This document shows positions 10,553 to 20,699 of a DNA stretch of 64,000 nucleotides, piece by piece. The translations under genes were made by a program, and so were the position numbers. Under the pieces are notes generated by a model. The model did no database searches and was not told where the DNA came from. It saw only the letters and a list, made by a program, of their open reading frames with translations. Position 1 is the stretch's first letter, and each line of letters begins with the position of its first letter. Origin of the DNA: Branchinecta lynchi. Lineage: Eukaryota; Arthropoda; Branchiopoda; Anostraca; Branchinectidae. Location of the stretch: positions 16,364,142-16,428,141 of the forward strand of contig JAKZAP010000015.1 of the NCBI GenBank assembly GCA_023053575.1, written 5' to 3'.

Positions 10553-10792
10553 CCACAGGAGCCAAAGAACAACCTCAGGCTGGAGCGGCAATGTTTCTTC
10601 GGTGAGGAAAATTCTCGCCCCTCGACACTCCCTTTAGTCTCTCTGGTTTCGACTGATGATTCACAGTTTACACAAAAGACTGTGACACTTCCGGACAACT
10701 TTCCAATAGAGTTGCTTATAAGTAAAGGCTCTCAGAATTTACCTAGCCTTCTATCGGTTGTCACAGGTTTTAAATCGAAAAAAAAAGGTTAA
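10553..10792 (+). CDS. Possible terminal coding exon, unknown protein
   Basis: A good acceptor (TTCTGTTTTAG) ends at 10552 and is followed by 79 open codons and TAA. The peptide is ordinary in composition, for example KTVTLPDNFPIELLISKGSQ, and ends in a lysine cluster. A frame of this length has a few percent chance of arising at random, so this is tentative. It sits just inside the right direct repeat of the 6-kb element and may be its last exon. Confidence 0.25.
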   Translation, partial: PQEPKNNLRLERQCFFGEENSRPSTLPLVSLVSTDDSQFTQKTVTLPDNFPIELLISKGSQNLPSLLSVVTGFKSKKKG

Positions 10793-10876
10793 GGAGTTGA
10801 AAAGAGCAAAATGGTCAAAGTACCATCGAAACAAGAGAAAATTAAAAACTAATCTTTCTCTCTTCTTAGGTGGAGG

Positions 10877-11072
10877 ATGTTGTGATTTTCCTGACCTCAC
10901 GACGATACGATCGACACCCCGCACCGCTTGAGCCGATCAGAGAAATACAGCCGCCAAGAGGGGAGAAATGGAATGAACGATCAGTACCGTGTCAGTGGCC
11001 AGAGCGTCATATTATATGCTTTTTATGATTAGGTTAGTGCGTCATAAAAGTGTGTTCAAAACCTCCATCAAC
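10877..11072 (+). repeat. Right direct repeat of the 6-kb element (empty site)
   Basis: It matches 5497-5608 joined to 6006-6096: both contain ACGATACGATCGACACCCCG and GATTAGGTTAGTGCG followed by TAAAAGTGTGTTCAAAACCT. It lacks the MITE found in the left copy. Confidence 0.85.
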
Positions 11073-11286
11073 GACCACTAGAACAGGATCATGCACGGGA
11101 ATGATTTGGAAATTGTGCCGTAAACAAGCTGCTAAAATAAGGAAGGACGGGGATTGGTGCCCTTGGGGCTCCTCCTCCTGCATTTGCGACTTTAGTACAT
11201 TATTACCGTTTTTGTAAACGTTCCATTTTCAGTTGGTGTTCCTCCTGCCCCATGTCATTCCGTTACATTCCCGTTTTTAATTGATC

Positions 11287-11658
11287 ACATATTTCCTCGA
11301 TCGCGAAAGGCTGCTTGACGGGCCCATTTTCCTGAAACTAAGTCTCAAGATTGGCCTGGGAAGATAAATTAAAAGAGAAATGGGTTATTTCAAATCCGTC
11401 TCCCACGAATCCGGAAAGAAAATCCTTTCCCGGGAAGCTGGATTTAGCACTGAAGAATCTGAAATGAAACACCGCAGTCCTAAGGGGGAGAGCTCCCACA
11501 TAGGTGAATCAATTAAAGGTGAAGCATGCCAGAATAATGAATGGGAAGGGAGTCCTTTGGGGAAGGAAACAGAGAAAGGTTGGATTTAAGGTTCGAAAGG
11601 TTGGTTATTCGAGAGCTCCCAATCAAAGTCTACCAGAGGCCATTCCAAGAAGCTCCAA
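11287..11658 (+). other. Unassigned; one charged open frame
   Basis: An open frame at 11380-11589 codes for 69 residues rich in Ser, Glu and Lys. It begins at an ATG but has no recognisable domain and no context. I do not call it a gene. Confidence 0.2.
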
Positions 11659-11841
11659 CTGACCAGCTGTCAACGACGCGAGCGGCACAGTTTTTTCTCC
11701 GTAAGGAGTGTACCACTCTGGAACAGCCTTTCCGAAAAAACTGTCAACGCTGCTACCCTGGATGGCTTCAAGAAAGGTGTGGACGAGGACTGGCGAAATG
11801 CTGACTGTCGGGTGCACTGGGATTCCAGTGAGCCGATGTGA
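11659..11841 (+). pseudogene. LINE ORF2 C-terminal fragment (CR1/jockey-like)
   Basis: The translation holds FFSVRSVPLWNSLSEKTVNA and DGFKKGVDEDW. This is the familiar ending of reverse transcriptases of CR1/jockey-type LINEs (RxxFFxxRVVxxWNSLPxxVVxAxxxxxFKxxLD). The stop falls at 11839-11841. A minus-strand relative lies at 38130-38285, sharing the sequence after the domain (AGTGAGCCGATGT). Only the 3' end is present, as usual for 5'-truncated insertions. Confidence 0.75.
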
Positions 11842-12280
11842 CAACAACATCTACCAACCAAGAAAAGTCGGCTACACTTGAGTGACAGTGAGCCGATGTA
11901 ACAACACGATCTATCAATCATGACACCAACCAGCGAGAGACTCAACAGGAGGATCAGACCACCTTATCTCGCTGGAAGTGCGATTTAAGGTAATTTATTT
12001 TCCATAATAGTAGGCTCAGCTCCCGTGATTACTATCGTCAAAGCTACAGGCTTAGAAATAACTGAGAACTATGGGTTTCTTATTTTTTTAGTTAGCATTT
12101 GAGTTGCGACTACCCGAGTCCGAAAATATTTCGACACAAAAAAATGCCCGATAAAAAAAAAACGGTTGAGCAAGGGCAACTGATGGCCGGCAAACACGTA
12201 GTGTCAGTATAACCACAGAACCGTGGATACAAACCTAAACGACCGATCATCCAACGAACTTGTGATCATTTCATACTATT
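11842..12280. other. LINE 3' UTR remains and unassigned DNA
   Basis: 11842-11900 repeats the word GTGAGCCGATGTRACAACA twice and is likely the 3' UTR of the LINE. After that I see nothing. Confidence 0.35.
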
Positions 12281-12692
12281 TTGTACAATACTGTAGCCCT
12301 TCCTCATGTCCTCTACCTCACCCCCTTCTGGAAAATTTGTACCCGTTTTGAAATCAAACATATCCGTTCACTATACTTTCGTTACCTTAAATTTTTGCTA
12401 AAATTGCCACTATGGACGCGGAACACCTATTTAATCAACAGGTTTAAAGTTAAGAACCTGTTACAGCGGTGGAAGATCTCCGTGCTCGAATCCTTCGTTC
12501 CTGCAACCATCCCTGGATCGCCCGTCTGTGCGGCCAGGAATGATCGAGTATGATTAGTTACCGTCCTTTAAGTGTTATTGTTATTGTTCATGTACTTTAT
12601 GTTTTTGTTTTTTCCTTTTCCAGTTTTTTTTTATTATACTCCACTAGTCCTCATTGTAGTGCAGTGGGTCAATAAAATTCATTCATTCATTC
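12281..12692 (+). pseudogene. LINE 3' end with ATTC-type tail
   Basis: The frame ending near 12553 contains RSLYFRYLKFLLKLPLWTRN, which matches the ends of the LINEs at 14921-15255, 17762-19200 and 58740-59060. An AATAAA lies at 12671 and the copy ends in repeated ATTC (12677-12692). This is a 5'-truncated, dead LINE insertion. Confidence 0.75.
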
Positions 12693-13033
12693 ACACTTTT
12701 GGCTGTTGAAGATTTTCGTAAACAAAAGCCGAAATTAAAACTCAGCCGACTTATTCTCTTAGCATCACCAAGCATAACTCGCAGCAGGGACGGGCAGCTG
12801 GATTTTAACTGTAGAAAAGTTACTTTTGTTTATATTTATTAGTTTAAAGTATGAGTAGGTATACACTGATGAAGACGAACTTTCATAGCATCGGATTGCC
12901 CAGCTTGCCTTTTTTGTCAGGCACTTCATCACTACATACCATTATAATAAGGTGGGTATAATAAGGCAGTATTCAAAAGATAGCAATCAAAATAAAACAT
13001 TAAATAGTTAAAACATTGTGGGGAATATGTTTG
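12693..13033. other. No recognisable feature
   Basis: Nothing coding or repetitive recognised. Confidence 0.3.
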
Positions 13034-13297
13034 TCATTTGTTGAAAACTTCAACGAATACTGGTACAAAGCTCTTTCTGTAACGCTCGGTTTTTGTACTG
13101 ACGGGGTCCAAAACTGGAACTTTTTGTGTTTTAGCTCGAGGTAATCGAGGTTTTGGCGGGCAATATGGGGATATGGAAGAGGTGCTCAAAACCTGAGGGG
13201 GACGCAGATTGTTCCCGAAACTGGTATAAGCAGTAACACGTCGGGCTGCTAAGGTTGGGAGGTAGATTTCATTGAGGAGGAGGTATATCGCTGCCAA
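13034..13297 (-). pseudogene. LINE ORF2 C-terminal fragment
   Basis: The end reads TERYRKSFVPVFVEVFNK, like the C-terminus of jockey/CR1-type polymerases (RTxRFxxSFxPxxxxxxN). The remainder is Pro/Ser-rich. Its 5' side is cut by a family C remnant at about 13288-13340. Assignment rests on this short motif. Confidence 0.5.
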
Positions 13298-13334
13298 AGC
13301 ATCGTAGCTGACATATCTGTTTTATGCATTATTT

Positions 13335-13640
13335 AAATTACATTTCATTTATTTGTATCCGCCGTATACGGCGAGTATAAAATATATAAAGTAAATAAAC
13401 TATAACACGATTAAACACTATACATCAATCAATCAGGCTCAGTAGAACTGATAGCCTCACACAGGTTATGGCTAAAGATCTTACATTTTTCAAGAAACCG
13501 CAAACGCTTACGCTACATAACTTCAATAGAATCTTTTAAACCGTACTTCGAAATCATAAAAGAACTACGCTCATACTTCGAAAACCGGCATACAAATTTT
13601 CCGTAATAAAAAAAAGAAGTCTTAATACTAGCCATATTAC
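13335..13640 (-). pseudogene. LINE ORF2 C-terminal fragment, second family
   Basis: On the minus strand one frame holds FERSSFMISKYGL-like residues, RKRLRFLEKC and HNLCEAISS, with one stop between. It is followed by an AT-rich 3' region ending in AATAAATGAAAT. It looks like the tail of a jockey-type LINE. I am less sure of the family than of its being a LINE. Confidence 0.45.
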
Positions 13641-14080
13641 CCGACGTAAAATATTTAAGGAAATGGGAAACTGAGAGATTATGGGCCTGGTCAGAGACAA
13701 TGTTTATTGATGATGATAGAGAGGGAGAGTTTATTCTGGGCCACCTCAGAGGGCTCGTTTACTCCTCCTTTGGGAGGAGCCAAGTAGTGACCAGTGACAG
13801 GTTTCCCGCGAGGCAAAGCAACTGTGTTAAAAATCCGAGCTAGATTTTGTCTAGAAAAATAATCACGTATAGGAAAATAATCACGTAGTATATGTTTCAA
13901 AGTCAGCTTGGGCTCAGGGAATTTATGAAGACGTCAGCATCAGCCAACTCAACTATGCCCTGTGAAGGAAGCTCTTGGCAGTTGGCACTTTCTTAGAAGG
14001 AAGTCACATGTAATCTTGCCCAGAAAGTGGGCAGTTGTAATTCTCCTCAGCAACCTGTTTCCTTCCTGTTGGAAACTTTG
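13641..14080. other. Mostly unassigned; small family C tail
   Basis: 13890-13915 reads TTTCAAAGTCAGCTTGGGCT, the tail sequence of family C. Otherwise nothing recognised. Confidence 0.4.
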
Positions 14081-14596
14081 AACGTGTCCGAATGTTTTTT
14101 GGTGCTGTACATGCTGCATTAATGCTGCATTTTCTTTTCTTTTTTGTCCGAAAGCTGTTACCTTTTTTTCTTCTCTGACACTTCTAGAATACCAAAATTT
14201 AAGTCAGGAAGAAGAAGACGAAATAATAATTAGCTGTATAAAGCTGACAAAATGGATCAGCTATTGATATCCAACCTTCTTATCTTCTTATCTTTCCTTT
14301 CTTCGTTGGTCATGATCGCCAGTTGTCTTAGAATTCGGAATGTTTGCCGAATTGTCAGTTGTCTTTTTTAATTTGTTATGTTTGCCGCCGAAAACACTGA
14401 GAGAATCGCCGTACTCCCCAGTTTCTTCTTGAAAATTCAGCATAAAATTTCGCATTCTTGCTGAATTTTTCGATGAATTTTATGATGAATTAATGCTGCA
14501 TTAATTGAGCGAAAATTTAAGTCCGAAAGCGAAATGCTGCATAAAATGCTGAATTAATTCAGTATTTTCGTTCGTTTCGGAGCTTTCGGACACGTT
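14081..14596. mobile_element. TIR element rich in TGCTGCATTAAT
   Basis: Ends AACGTGTCCGAA and TTTCGGACACGTT are inverted. Inside both ends the word ATGCTGCATTAATGC or relatives recur. No coding frame. No clear target duplication. Confidence 0.7.
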
Positions 14597-14614
14597 CTTT
14601 ATTTCTGTATCTTA

Positions 14615-14904
14615 GAGCGTGTTCCACCCTACTTACCGTAGTTACTACGCATGACGTCACGAATTCTTGATTTTTGCCGTCAAGGCTGGAACGATTTTTC
14701 TATTTTCTAGCAGGATCTCACGCCAGGGGTGAATCCGACCAATCACGTTACAGAGATGCGTAGTTACTACGCTTACTACGCTCCCGAGCATGGTAAGCAA
14801 ACAGTAACTATTAGTTACTATTCCGACAAGGTTGGAAGGTCAGCGTAGTAACTTTTCGTGAAGATGGAACGGAAATAGTAACTAAAGTTAGATGGAACAC
14901 GTTC
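14615..14904. mobile_element. MITE with TTA duplication (PIF/Harbinger-like)
   Basis: Ends GAGCGTGTTCCA and TGGAACACGTTC, flanked by TTA at 14612-14614 and 14905-14907. The inside has repeated TAGTTACTACGC words. A 3-bp TTA duplication is typical of PIF/Harbinger. No coding frame. Confidence 0.8.
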
Positions 14905-14920
14905 TTAGTGGAAGAGAGTT

Positions 14921-15255
14921 AGTAAGTAAGTGAAGTATTTATTACCCGTATTTTTCACTTGGAACAAAACGGAGTAAAAAGAATAGAAAAAGAAGAGAAA
15001 TTTAAGCCACAACACAGATATATACACATGACATTTTACAGAACAGTTACGAAATCAGGAACCATAGAAGTGTTTAAGCCAGAGGTGGTTCCATTTCCCT
15101 TGGAAATTTGAGATTACCTGACCCACTGAGATACTAGGGTCCGCAATCTGGTGTTTTTCAATCATGTAAGTGTTCCTTTTCCACAAGGGACAACGCAGCA
15201 GAAACTTAGTCCGGAGTAACTTAGTCCGGAAGAACTTAGTAGGAGGTAGAACCAT
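14921..15255 (-). pseudogene. LINE 3' end, minus strand
   Basis: The minus-strand frame contains FLLRCPLWKRNTYMIEKH, matching the LINE end at 12281. The copy finishes in AAGT-type tail repeats at 14921-14934. 5'-truncated. Confidence 0.7.
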
Positions 15256-15289
15256 TCCCTAAGTACCTGAGCCAAAAGTTGTAATGTAA

Positions 15290-15375
15290 CGAGGACCCTT
15301 GCCTAGAGAATATCGCTGACAAAGCATCGCAGCTGACATATCCGATTTATGCATTATTTGAATATAGGTGGTCTC
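15290..15375 (+). repeat. Family C remnant, ribozyme core broken
   Basis: It reads ACGAGGACCCTTGCC, then a damaged stem II and no GAAA, then TATCGCTGACAAAGCATCG and GCAGCTGACATATCCG. The CTGA of the hammerhead is lost. Clearly a decayed family C copy. Confidence 0.7.
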
Positions 15376-15381
15376 TTCCCT

Positions 15382-15649
15382 GAGCCTCGTTTTTGTTGCA
15401 ATAGCGCTGCTGCAGCACTTCTTTGCTTTTGCATAATATGCGTTTTTGGATTCACTTTCTTCTTGGTCGAAGTGGCAGCGCTGCAGAACCTTGCAGGGAA
15501 GCACTGACTTGGTCGGGGAGCAAGTCCGTGATTCTCGAGAAGCGCTGCCGTCTTCCTCGGAAGCGCTGCAGTGCAAAAACGGATGTAGAAAGAATCAGTC
15601 CGGAATCGGCCGAGAAGTGGACCTGCAGCATGCAACAAAAACGAGGCTC
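15382..15649. mobile_element. Family D MITE, copy 1
   Basis: Perfect 19-bp inverted ends, GAGCCTCGTTTTTGTTGCA and complement. GC-rich interior with repeated AGCGCTGC words that themselves pair. A second copy, in reverse, is at 60754-61022. No target duplication is obvious and no coding frame. Confidence 0.88.
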
Positions 15650-15854
15650 TGATACCTTAAAGTCGACAATAAAAGTATGATTCGCGAGGTCGTTTATTTC
15701 GTTTTCAATGCACTGAAAAGGAGAAATGGATTGCGTTTTTTATTAAGTGGTATGAATTTTGTTGGCACCTTAGGCGTCTGTTTGCTTTTTTAATAATTAC
15801 TATTCCTAGTATTCAGTGCAAAATGTATTGAAAATTCAGCAAAGATTTACTCAC
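15650..15854. other. Dispersed repeat fragment next to the S5 exon
   Basis: 15655-15735 resembles 63905-64000 (CTTAAAGTC-ACAA-TAAAAGTAT and CACTGAAAA-GAGAAAT), so it is an interspersed repeat of unknown type. The donor GTGAGT of the exon at 15855-16013 occupies 15849-15854. Confidence 0.5.
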
Positions 15855-16013
15855 CACTCCCCACCAGAGTGCATCTGCATAGCTATTAAAACCAGTTGTC
15901 GAATTCGGATGACATTTATCATCCTTATCATGAGCATCTTTTTCAGCAAGGTAGACAAAGTAAGATGAAAAGATGAGTCCAAGGAAGCCAATGTAGAGCG
16001 TTGTGATCAGTTC
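15855..16013 (-). CDS. KCNQ1-like channel, exon for S5, turret and start of pore helix
   Basis: Fifty-three whole codons between a TTTAG acceptor and a GTGAGT donor. The peptide starts [18 protein letters not shown] (S5) and ends YADALWWGV, the start of the KCNQ pore helix. S5 is almost identical to human KCNQ1 as I recall it. Leu stands where KCNQ2-5 have the Trp needed for retigabine, which also points to KCNQ1. The turret between S5 and the pore is longer than in KCNQ2 and has an N-S-T sequon and a Cys. Phase 0 at both ends fits the 37535 exon. The TIGYG filter exon should follow to the left, but I cannot find it in the window. Confidence 0.97.
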
Positions 16014-16059
16014 CTAAAGTTAAAGTAAAAAAATGAGGCACTTCATTATCACTTAACCG

Positions 16060-17100
16060 AAAGTTTAACCGAAAAGGGATTAGGTTTACCTGTGACTTAT
16101 TCACTTAGAGAGGCTTGAAGACCCGATGAAAATGTGTTACTTCGTTGCTCAGCTATTGACGAATAATCGATTTTCAAATACTGGAATTTCCCTGTCTGAT
16201 TTCCCGATGAAAAATTTGTAGCCTGCGTAGTAGTATGGCAGTAGTACGAAAACGTTGCATGTAATACTATGTAATAGCAAAGAATGCTATCATTTAATGT
16301 GCCTCGGACTGGTCCAATCTTATGTAGTAGTATCCAGTGGCATCCTGTCTTGCCATAGTAGCATACAGTCTTGCTAATAGTAGCATATAGTAGTATGCAG
16401 GAACACGGTAGCCTTGGAGTAGAAGCATGTAGTAGCATCGTTAGTACTGCATGCAACTTTTTCGTACTACTTCATAGTACTATTTTGAGATAAATTTTTC
16501 ATCAGGTTGTGGTACCTCTTTGTGCTTGCATCTGTGTTGTATGCTTGACGGAAACGAGCTACCTACCGAGCTACCGAGCTACCCTTAGCTACCTTCCACG
16601 AGCTGATCAGAGGCCACTGAAAAGCCGCGTTTGTATTGAGATTAAAATTTTCCGCGTCATATACTGTCAGAAATTTTATAACAGATAGCGTATAACACTT
16701 TCAAGAATAACACCTTTTCACTTAGAAATAAAGTGTTAAGACCGATTAAGTTTACACTATTTCGTGCCTAGATCTCCAACAACACCTTTAATTGGTAAAA
16801 ATACTAACGGGAACGAAAGAAACATAACAGATAACATCCCAAAGTGTTATCTGTTGAAACCGCGAATCCTCCTGTTGTCGGTATGTAACTTCTGACAGTG
16901 TATTATTTTTTTTCTATTGAAGGTGTTTTTGGAGATCTAGCCACGAAAGTATAAACTTAATTGGTCATAACACTTTATTTCTAAGTGAAAAGGTGTTATT
17001 CTTGAAAGTGTTATGCGCAATCTGTTATGAAACTTCTGACAGTGTAGTAGGATTTTGCGTTATGAGGACGGCTGTAGAAGTTTTTAACGTCAACTAGACC
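16060..17100 (+). repeat. Dispersed repeat L, copy 1, carrying a MITE
   Basis: It matches 33540-33720, 35010-35600 and 55545-56140: shared words are CACTTA-A-AGGCTTGAAGACC, CGATGAAAATG-GTTACTTCG, GATTTTCAAATA-TGGAA and GAAAAGCC-CGTTTGTATTGAG. A family E MITE is inserted at 16662-17044; the other copies show the uninterrupted site. No coding frame. Superfamily unknown. Confidence 0.7.
16662..17044. mobile_element. Family E MITE, copy 2, in repeat L
   Basis: Termini TACTGTCAGAAATT and CTTCTGACAGTG with TA flanks (16660-16661 and 17045-17046). Copies of L at 35.4 kb and 56.1 kb read straight through as GCCATAGTA or GTCATAGTA, proving a TA target. As in copy 1 there is an internal terminus, here near 16886-16902. 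Confidence 0.92.
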
Positions 17101-17761
17101 TACGTTGCCTGGACAACGTGAAGTGTTGCAGCAACCTTTGTTCGGCTTCGCCAACGGAAGTGTTGCGAGAGCAACACTTTGGTTTTGTTTCTTCGATATC
17201 GGTTAAATGCTGAAGTTGTCAACCCGTCGATGTTTTCAAAATGGTATGATCCAGGAAGATTTTTGTTCTGAACTGATGACGCAATCTGTAATCACATGGC
17301 TATTCCTCAGCATTGAAGAAAGAAAACAGAATATCGGAAGTACGGACTAAATTGACTTTGCAGCCAGTAGAACCTCATCCTTTTTAATCGTAGACATCGT
17401 GACGGAAGAAAACTTGGAACATTAACTTATACAATCTAATTGGTGTTATTCAGCTATCCATAAATTTTCTGGATCAAAGTACCACAGGGGACACTATCAA
17501 TTACTGCAAAACTACTTCCTAGTTTTACATTATCATTGGTACCCGTTCTGTAAGCACTTAATTTTAGGTTACAGTAATAGACCATGGAGACGAATTTTCT
17601 TATCCTCTCGTTTATACAGATCGAAAAAAAATGTACACCATTTAAAACAGATTTCGGGCCCCTCATGAACCCCTTCCAGCAACCGATTCTTACTCACAAG
17701 TCCCTCTCCCCGTGGTAGACACGGTACCAAATTCTTCTTACCATCAAAGACACCGGAAACA
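17101..17761. other. Unassigned, with short dispersed words
   Basis: 17265-17320 (GAACTGATGACGCAATC) recurs at 46040-46090, so part is an unnamed repeat. 17100-17180 has the inverted words GTGTTGC-GCAACAC. No gene seen. Confidence 0.35.
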
Positions 17762-19200
17762 AATAATAAGTAAGTAAGTAAGTAATGTATTTATAACCCG
17801 CCGTTTTCAGAAAGCGGAGTAAATGAAGAAAGTAAATAAAACACATAAACATACACAAAAAGACACTTAATTTCAATCGTCGGCCAGGAAGCAGTGTAGA
17901 AGGTCGTGCGCTGGTTGGGTTCTGTTGTCAATGATTTTTGATAGCGAAGAAGAAACATCCAAAAGGGTAACACTTGCATCTTGAATTTTGAACTTCTCCG
18001 TCAAAGTATGGTTATGGCATAATTTCGACAAGTGGAGCAGGTGCTTTGCATATTTAAAATAACATGATCTCATCTTTTTTATCTCCTTCTTTCGCAGAAC
18101 ATGAGTGACACCAGAACGAAATAGTATAGAAGGAGCGCAGAAGGTGCTGTACAATTTTCCCAAAGCTTTACGATTATAGCGCCCCCGGTTGGGGACGATG
18201 CGCCCATAGGCGGTACGGATTGATCTAGAAACTTCTTGAACAACCGAAGAGCAAAATTTTGACAACGAGGATTTGAATGTTATGCCAAGCCATCGTAGAG
18301 ATTCTGTTGATCTGACGACGAACGATCCAAGAGAGATAGAAGCTTTAGCATTCAAACGATTTGACGAAGGGTTGAAATGCAGGTACTCACATTTTGAGAG
18401 GTTAACTTCAAGACCGATTTTGAGAAGTTCCGACCACAGCTTACAGACATTTTTGGTGAGTGTTGATCGGGTACGGCTTACTAAGAGCAAGTCGTCCGCG
18501 TAAGCTATGTAGCTGAAGGCGTGGTCTTTCTAAAAGTAAGCAGGATGCAAAGAATCAAGACAAGAAGATATGGCCGATTTGAAGATGTAGGGAGATAAGA
18601 CTCCCCCTTGACGAACACCAGTTCGGACTGGAATAATCTCTGATAAGCTACCTTGCCATTTGAACCTTACTGAAGAATGACCATACCAAAATTTTAACAG
18701 ATAGACAACAGACAGATTCACGCCAGAAGTAATGAGAGAAAATAGGGCCTGAGAGTGCGTTATATTGTCAAAAGCACCAGCTATATCTATAGAACATATA
18801 TGTATAGCAGACTTGTCGCGGGTAGCCTGTTTCATCATTTTTGTCAATATGTGATGAGCGTGCGCACAACTGGCGCTCGAACGGAATCCAAACTGCATTG
18901 AACCAAAGCGACATTTTTCAACTATTTCTGGAAGAAGGACGTATTCCAGGATTTTGCTTATGGTACAAGAAACAGTAATTGGCCGATAGCTTTTGCAAAG
19001 GTCTGCGTCTTTCCCTCGCTTAATCACCGATGTTATAGTACCCAAGAGGAAACTATTCGGAACCAAACCCTGGCATAATACGCTAATAGGTACACCAACT
19101 ACCAAAATCTGCAAACCCCTCATCACCGAAGATGATCATTGTAGAACAGCCGACTGTTAGTTACAAGTACCCTTCATGTCTCACAATTGGGATCGGCCTA
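17762..19200 (-). pseudogene. LINE with nearly complete reverse transcriptase, one stop
   Basis: One minus-strand frame runs from about 19126 to 17873, broken only by TAG at 18530-18532. Reverse transcriptase motifs appear in order: YRPITVSCTISKILE, FGFRSSASC, DIAGAFDN (motif A with catalytic Asp), GVRQGGVLSP (motif B), YADDLLL (motif C) and LRWLGITF. The endonuclease part is missing; the 5' end is cut near 19200. The 3' end carries AAGT-type tail repeats at 17768-17784. CR1/jockey-like non-LTR class. Two further copies of the same family follow, at 19205-20085 and 20700-21250. Confidence 0.9.
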
Positions 19201-19204
19201 TTTT

Positions 19205-20085
19205 TGGTTTCACTAAGTAAGTAAGTCCTTTATTTAAAACCCACCATTGTTAAAAAGCGTACTAAATGAAGAAATAAATAAAAAACTTAAACACACAGAA
19301 AAAGACACTTAATAAGACACTTAATTTTGAATCTTCGGCCAGGAAGCAGTGGATAACGTCGTGCGCTGGTTCGGCCCTGTTGTCCATGATTTTTTTATAG
19401 CGACGAGGAAACATCCAAAAGGGTAGCACTTGCATCTCGAATTTTGAACTTCTCCGTCAATGTATGGTTATGACATAATTTGGACAAGTGGGACAGGTGC
19501 TTTGCATATTTAAAATAACATGATCTCAATTTTTTTAATCTCCTTCTTTCGCAGAACATGAGTGACACCAGAACGAAATAGTATAGAAGGAGCGCAGAAG
19601 GTGCTGCACAAATTTCACATGGCTTTACGATTATAGAGCCCCAAGTTGGGGACGATGCGCCCATACACGGTACGGATTGATTTAAAAAACTTCTTGAACA
19701 ACCGAAGAGCACAATTTTGACAATGAAGATTTGAAAGTCATCCCAAGCCAGAGAGTCTGTTGACTCGTCAAAGAACGATCCAAGAGAGATAGAAGCTTTG
19801 GATGTATTCGAATCATTTGACGAAAGGTTGAAATGCAGGTACTCACATTTTCAACGCCGAACTTCAAGGCCGATTTTGAGAAGTTCCGACGACAGCTTAC
19901 TGACATTTTGTGTGAGTGATGATCGGCTACGGCGTACTAAGAGCACGTCGTCCGCGTAGGCTATGTAGCTGAAGGCACGGTACCTTCCTATTGTGTACCT
20001 TACTACTGAATTTGTCAACCCCTCGAAATTTTCAAACTGTTGTATCTCATGAAGGGATTTTTGTACCAAAAACCCACATCACAAA
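19205..20085 (-). pseudogene. LINE, second copy of the same family, 3' part
   Basis: It repeats the C-terminal half of the 17762-19200 copy: SCYFKYAKHLSHLSKLCHNH occurs in both, and YADDVLLVRRSRSSLTQN is visible further upstream. Frames are shifted several times. Tail repeats AAGTAAGTAAGT lie at 19215-19228. Being in the same orientation and directly adjacent, it forms a head-to-tail pair with the first copy. Confidence 0.85.
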
Positions 20086-20699
20086 TACTTTGATCAGCTC
20101 ATCAAGCTCTATCGATTGCCGTTGAAAGAAAATCCTATCTGTATTAGTTCAAAAGTTGACTTTTTACCTGATACCATGTCTCTTCATCGATCCCAACTGA
20201 AAAAAATGGAATGATATACTAAGCAGAAATCACGAACAGAAATGGGTAGAAACAATAAATGGCAGCACTTTCCGACCCGTGAGAAAATGCCATTTTTCTA
20301 TTTATCGCTTAATCAAGATATGTTGGCTGTGGGGCCGGTGAACTGCTACCCATATTTAGCAGTTATACATTTTAGTCCATCTTTAACTTGAAACTGTTGC
20401 CTGTCTGCTTCCCTGCTTGAACGGAGCTTTCCACTCGAAAGCAGAAACACGGTTTGATGAAACGAAACCTCAATCACAAGCAAAAACCAGCCTTTTTTGC
20501 CCCAGGCAAGAGTTCTACGGACCTTGCCGAAATGTAAGGTCATATTGATCAATCCGGCCAGAGCTCCACAATTCCGTACAAACCGTACACGTTACACCCT
20601 TACCGTCTTCTAGTAATAAGATGAAACCGGGGGACTAGGACAAAAAAACACGACAAAACCAAAGTGTTGCTCGCGCAACAGAACTTAACCCTTCTTCAA
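20086..20699. other. Unassigned
   Basis: 20000-20130 shares words with 17210-17260 (TTTGTCAACCC-TCGA), part of an unnamed repeat around the LINEs. No gene recognised. Confidence 0.3.

Larger units (their letters stand above)
5233..11286 (+). mobile_element. Decayed 6-kb element with inverted ends and nested insertions
   Basis: Sequence from about 5233 to 5420 is repeated in inverted form at about 11090-11286. The outer arms share GGGAATG-AACG-AATGACATGG and, further in, TATTTTAGCAGCTTGTTT. Just inside both arms lies a direct repeat (about 5497-6096 and 10877-11072). Between them are plus-strand stretches that look like decayed coding sequence. Secondary insertions are the MITE at 5609-6005, the hAT at 6670-8532, and MITEs at 9189-9579, 9780-10029 and 10246-10528. 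Without these the element would be about 2.8 kb. The superfamily is not recognised. Confidence 0.55.

Noticed and set aside
12867..12900. Another hammerhead start (CTGATGA)
   Set aside because: No GAAA or pairing stem II follows at a suitable distance.
1..15848. Pore-filter exon (TIGYG) of the KCNQ1-like gene
   Set aside because: I looked for its reverse complement left of the S5 exon and found nothing; it is probably outside the window.
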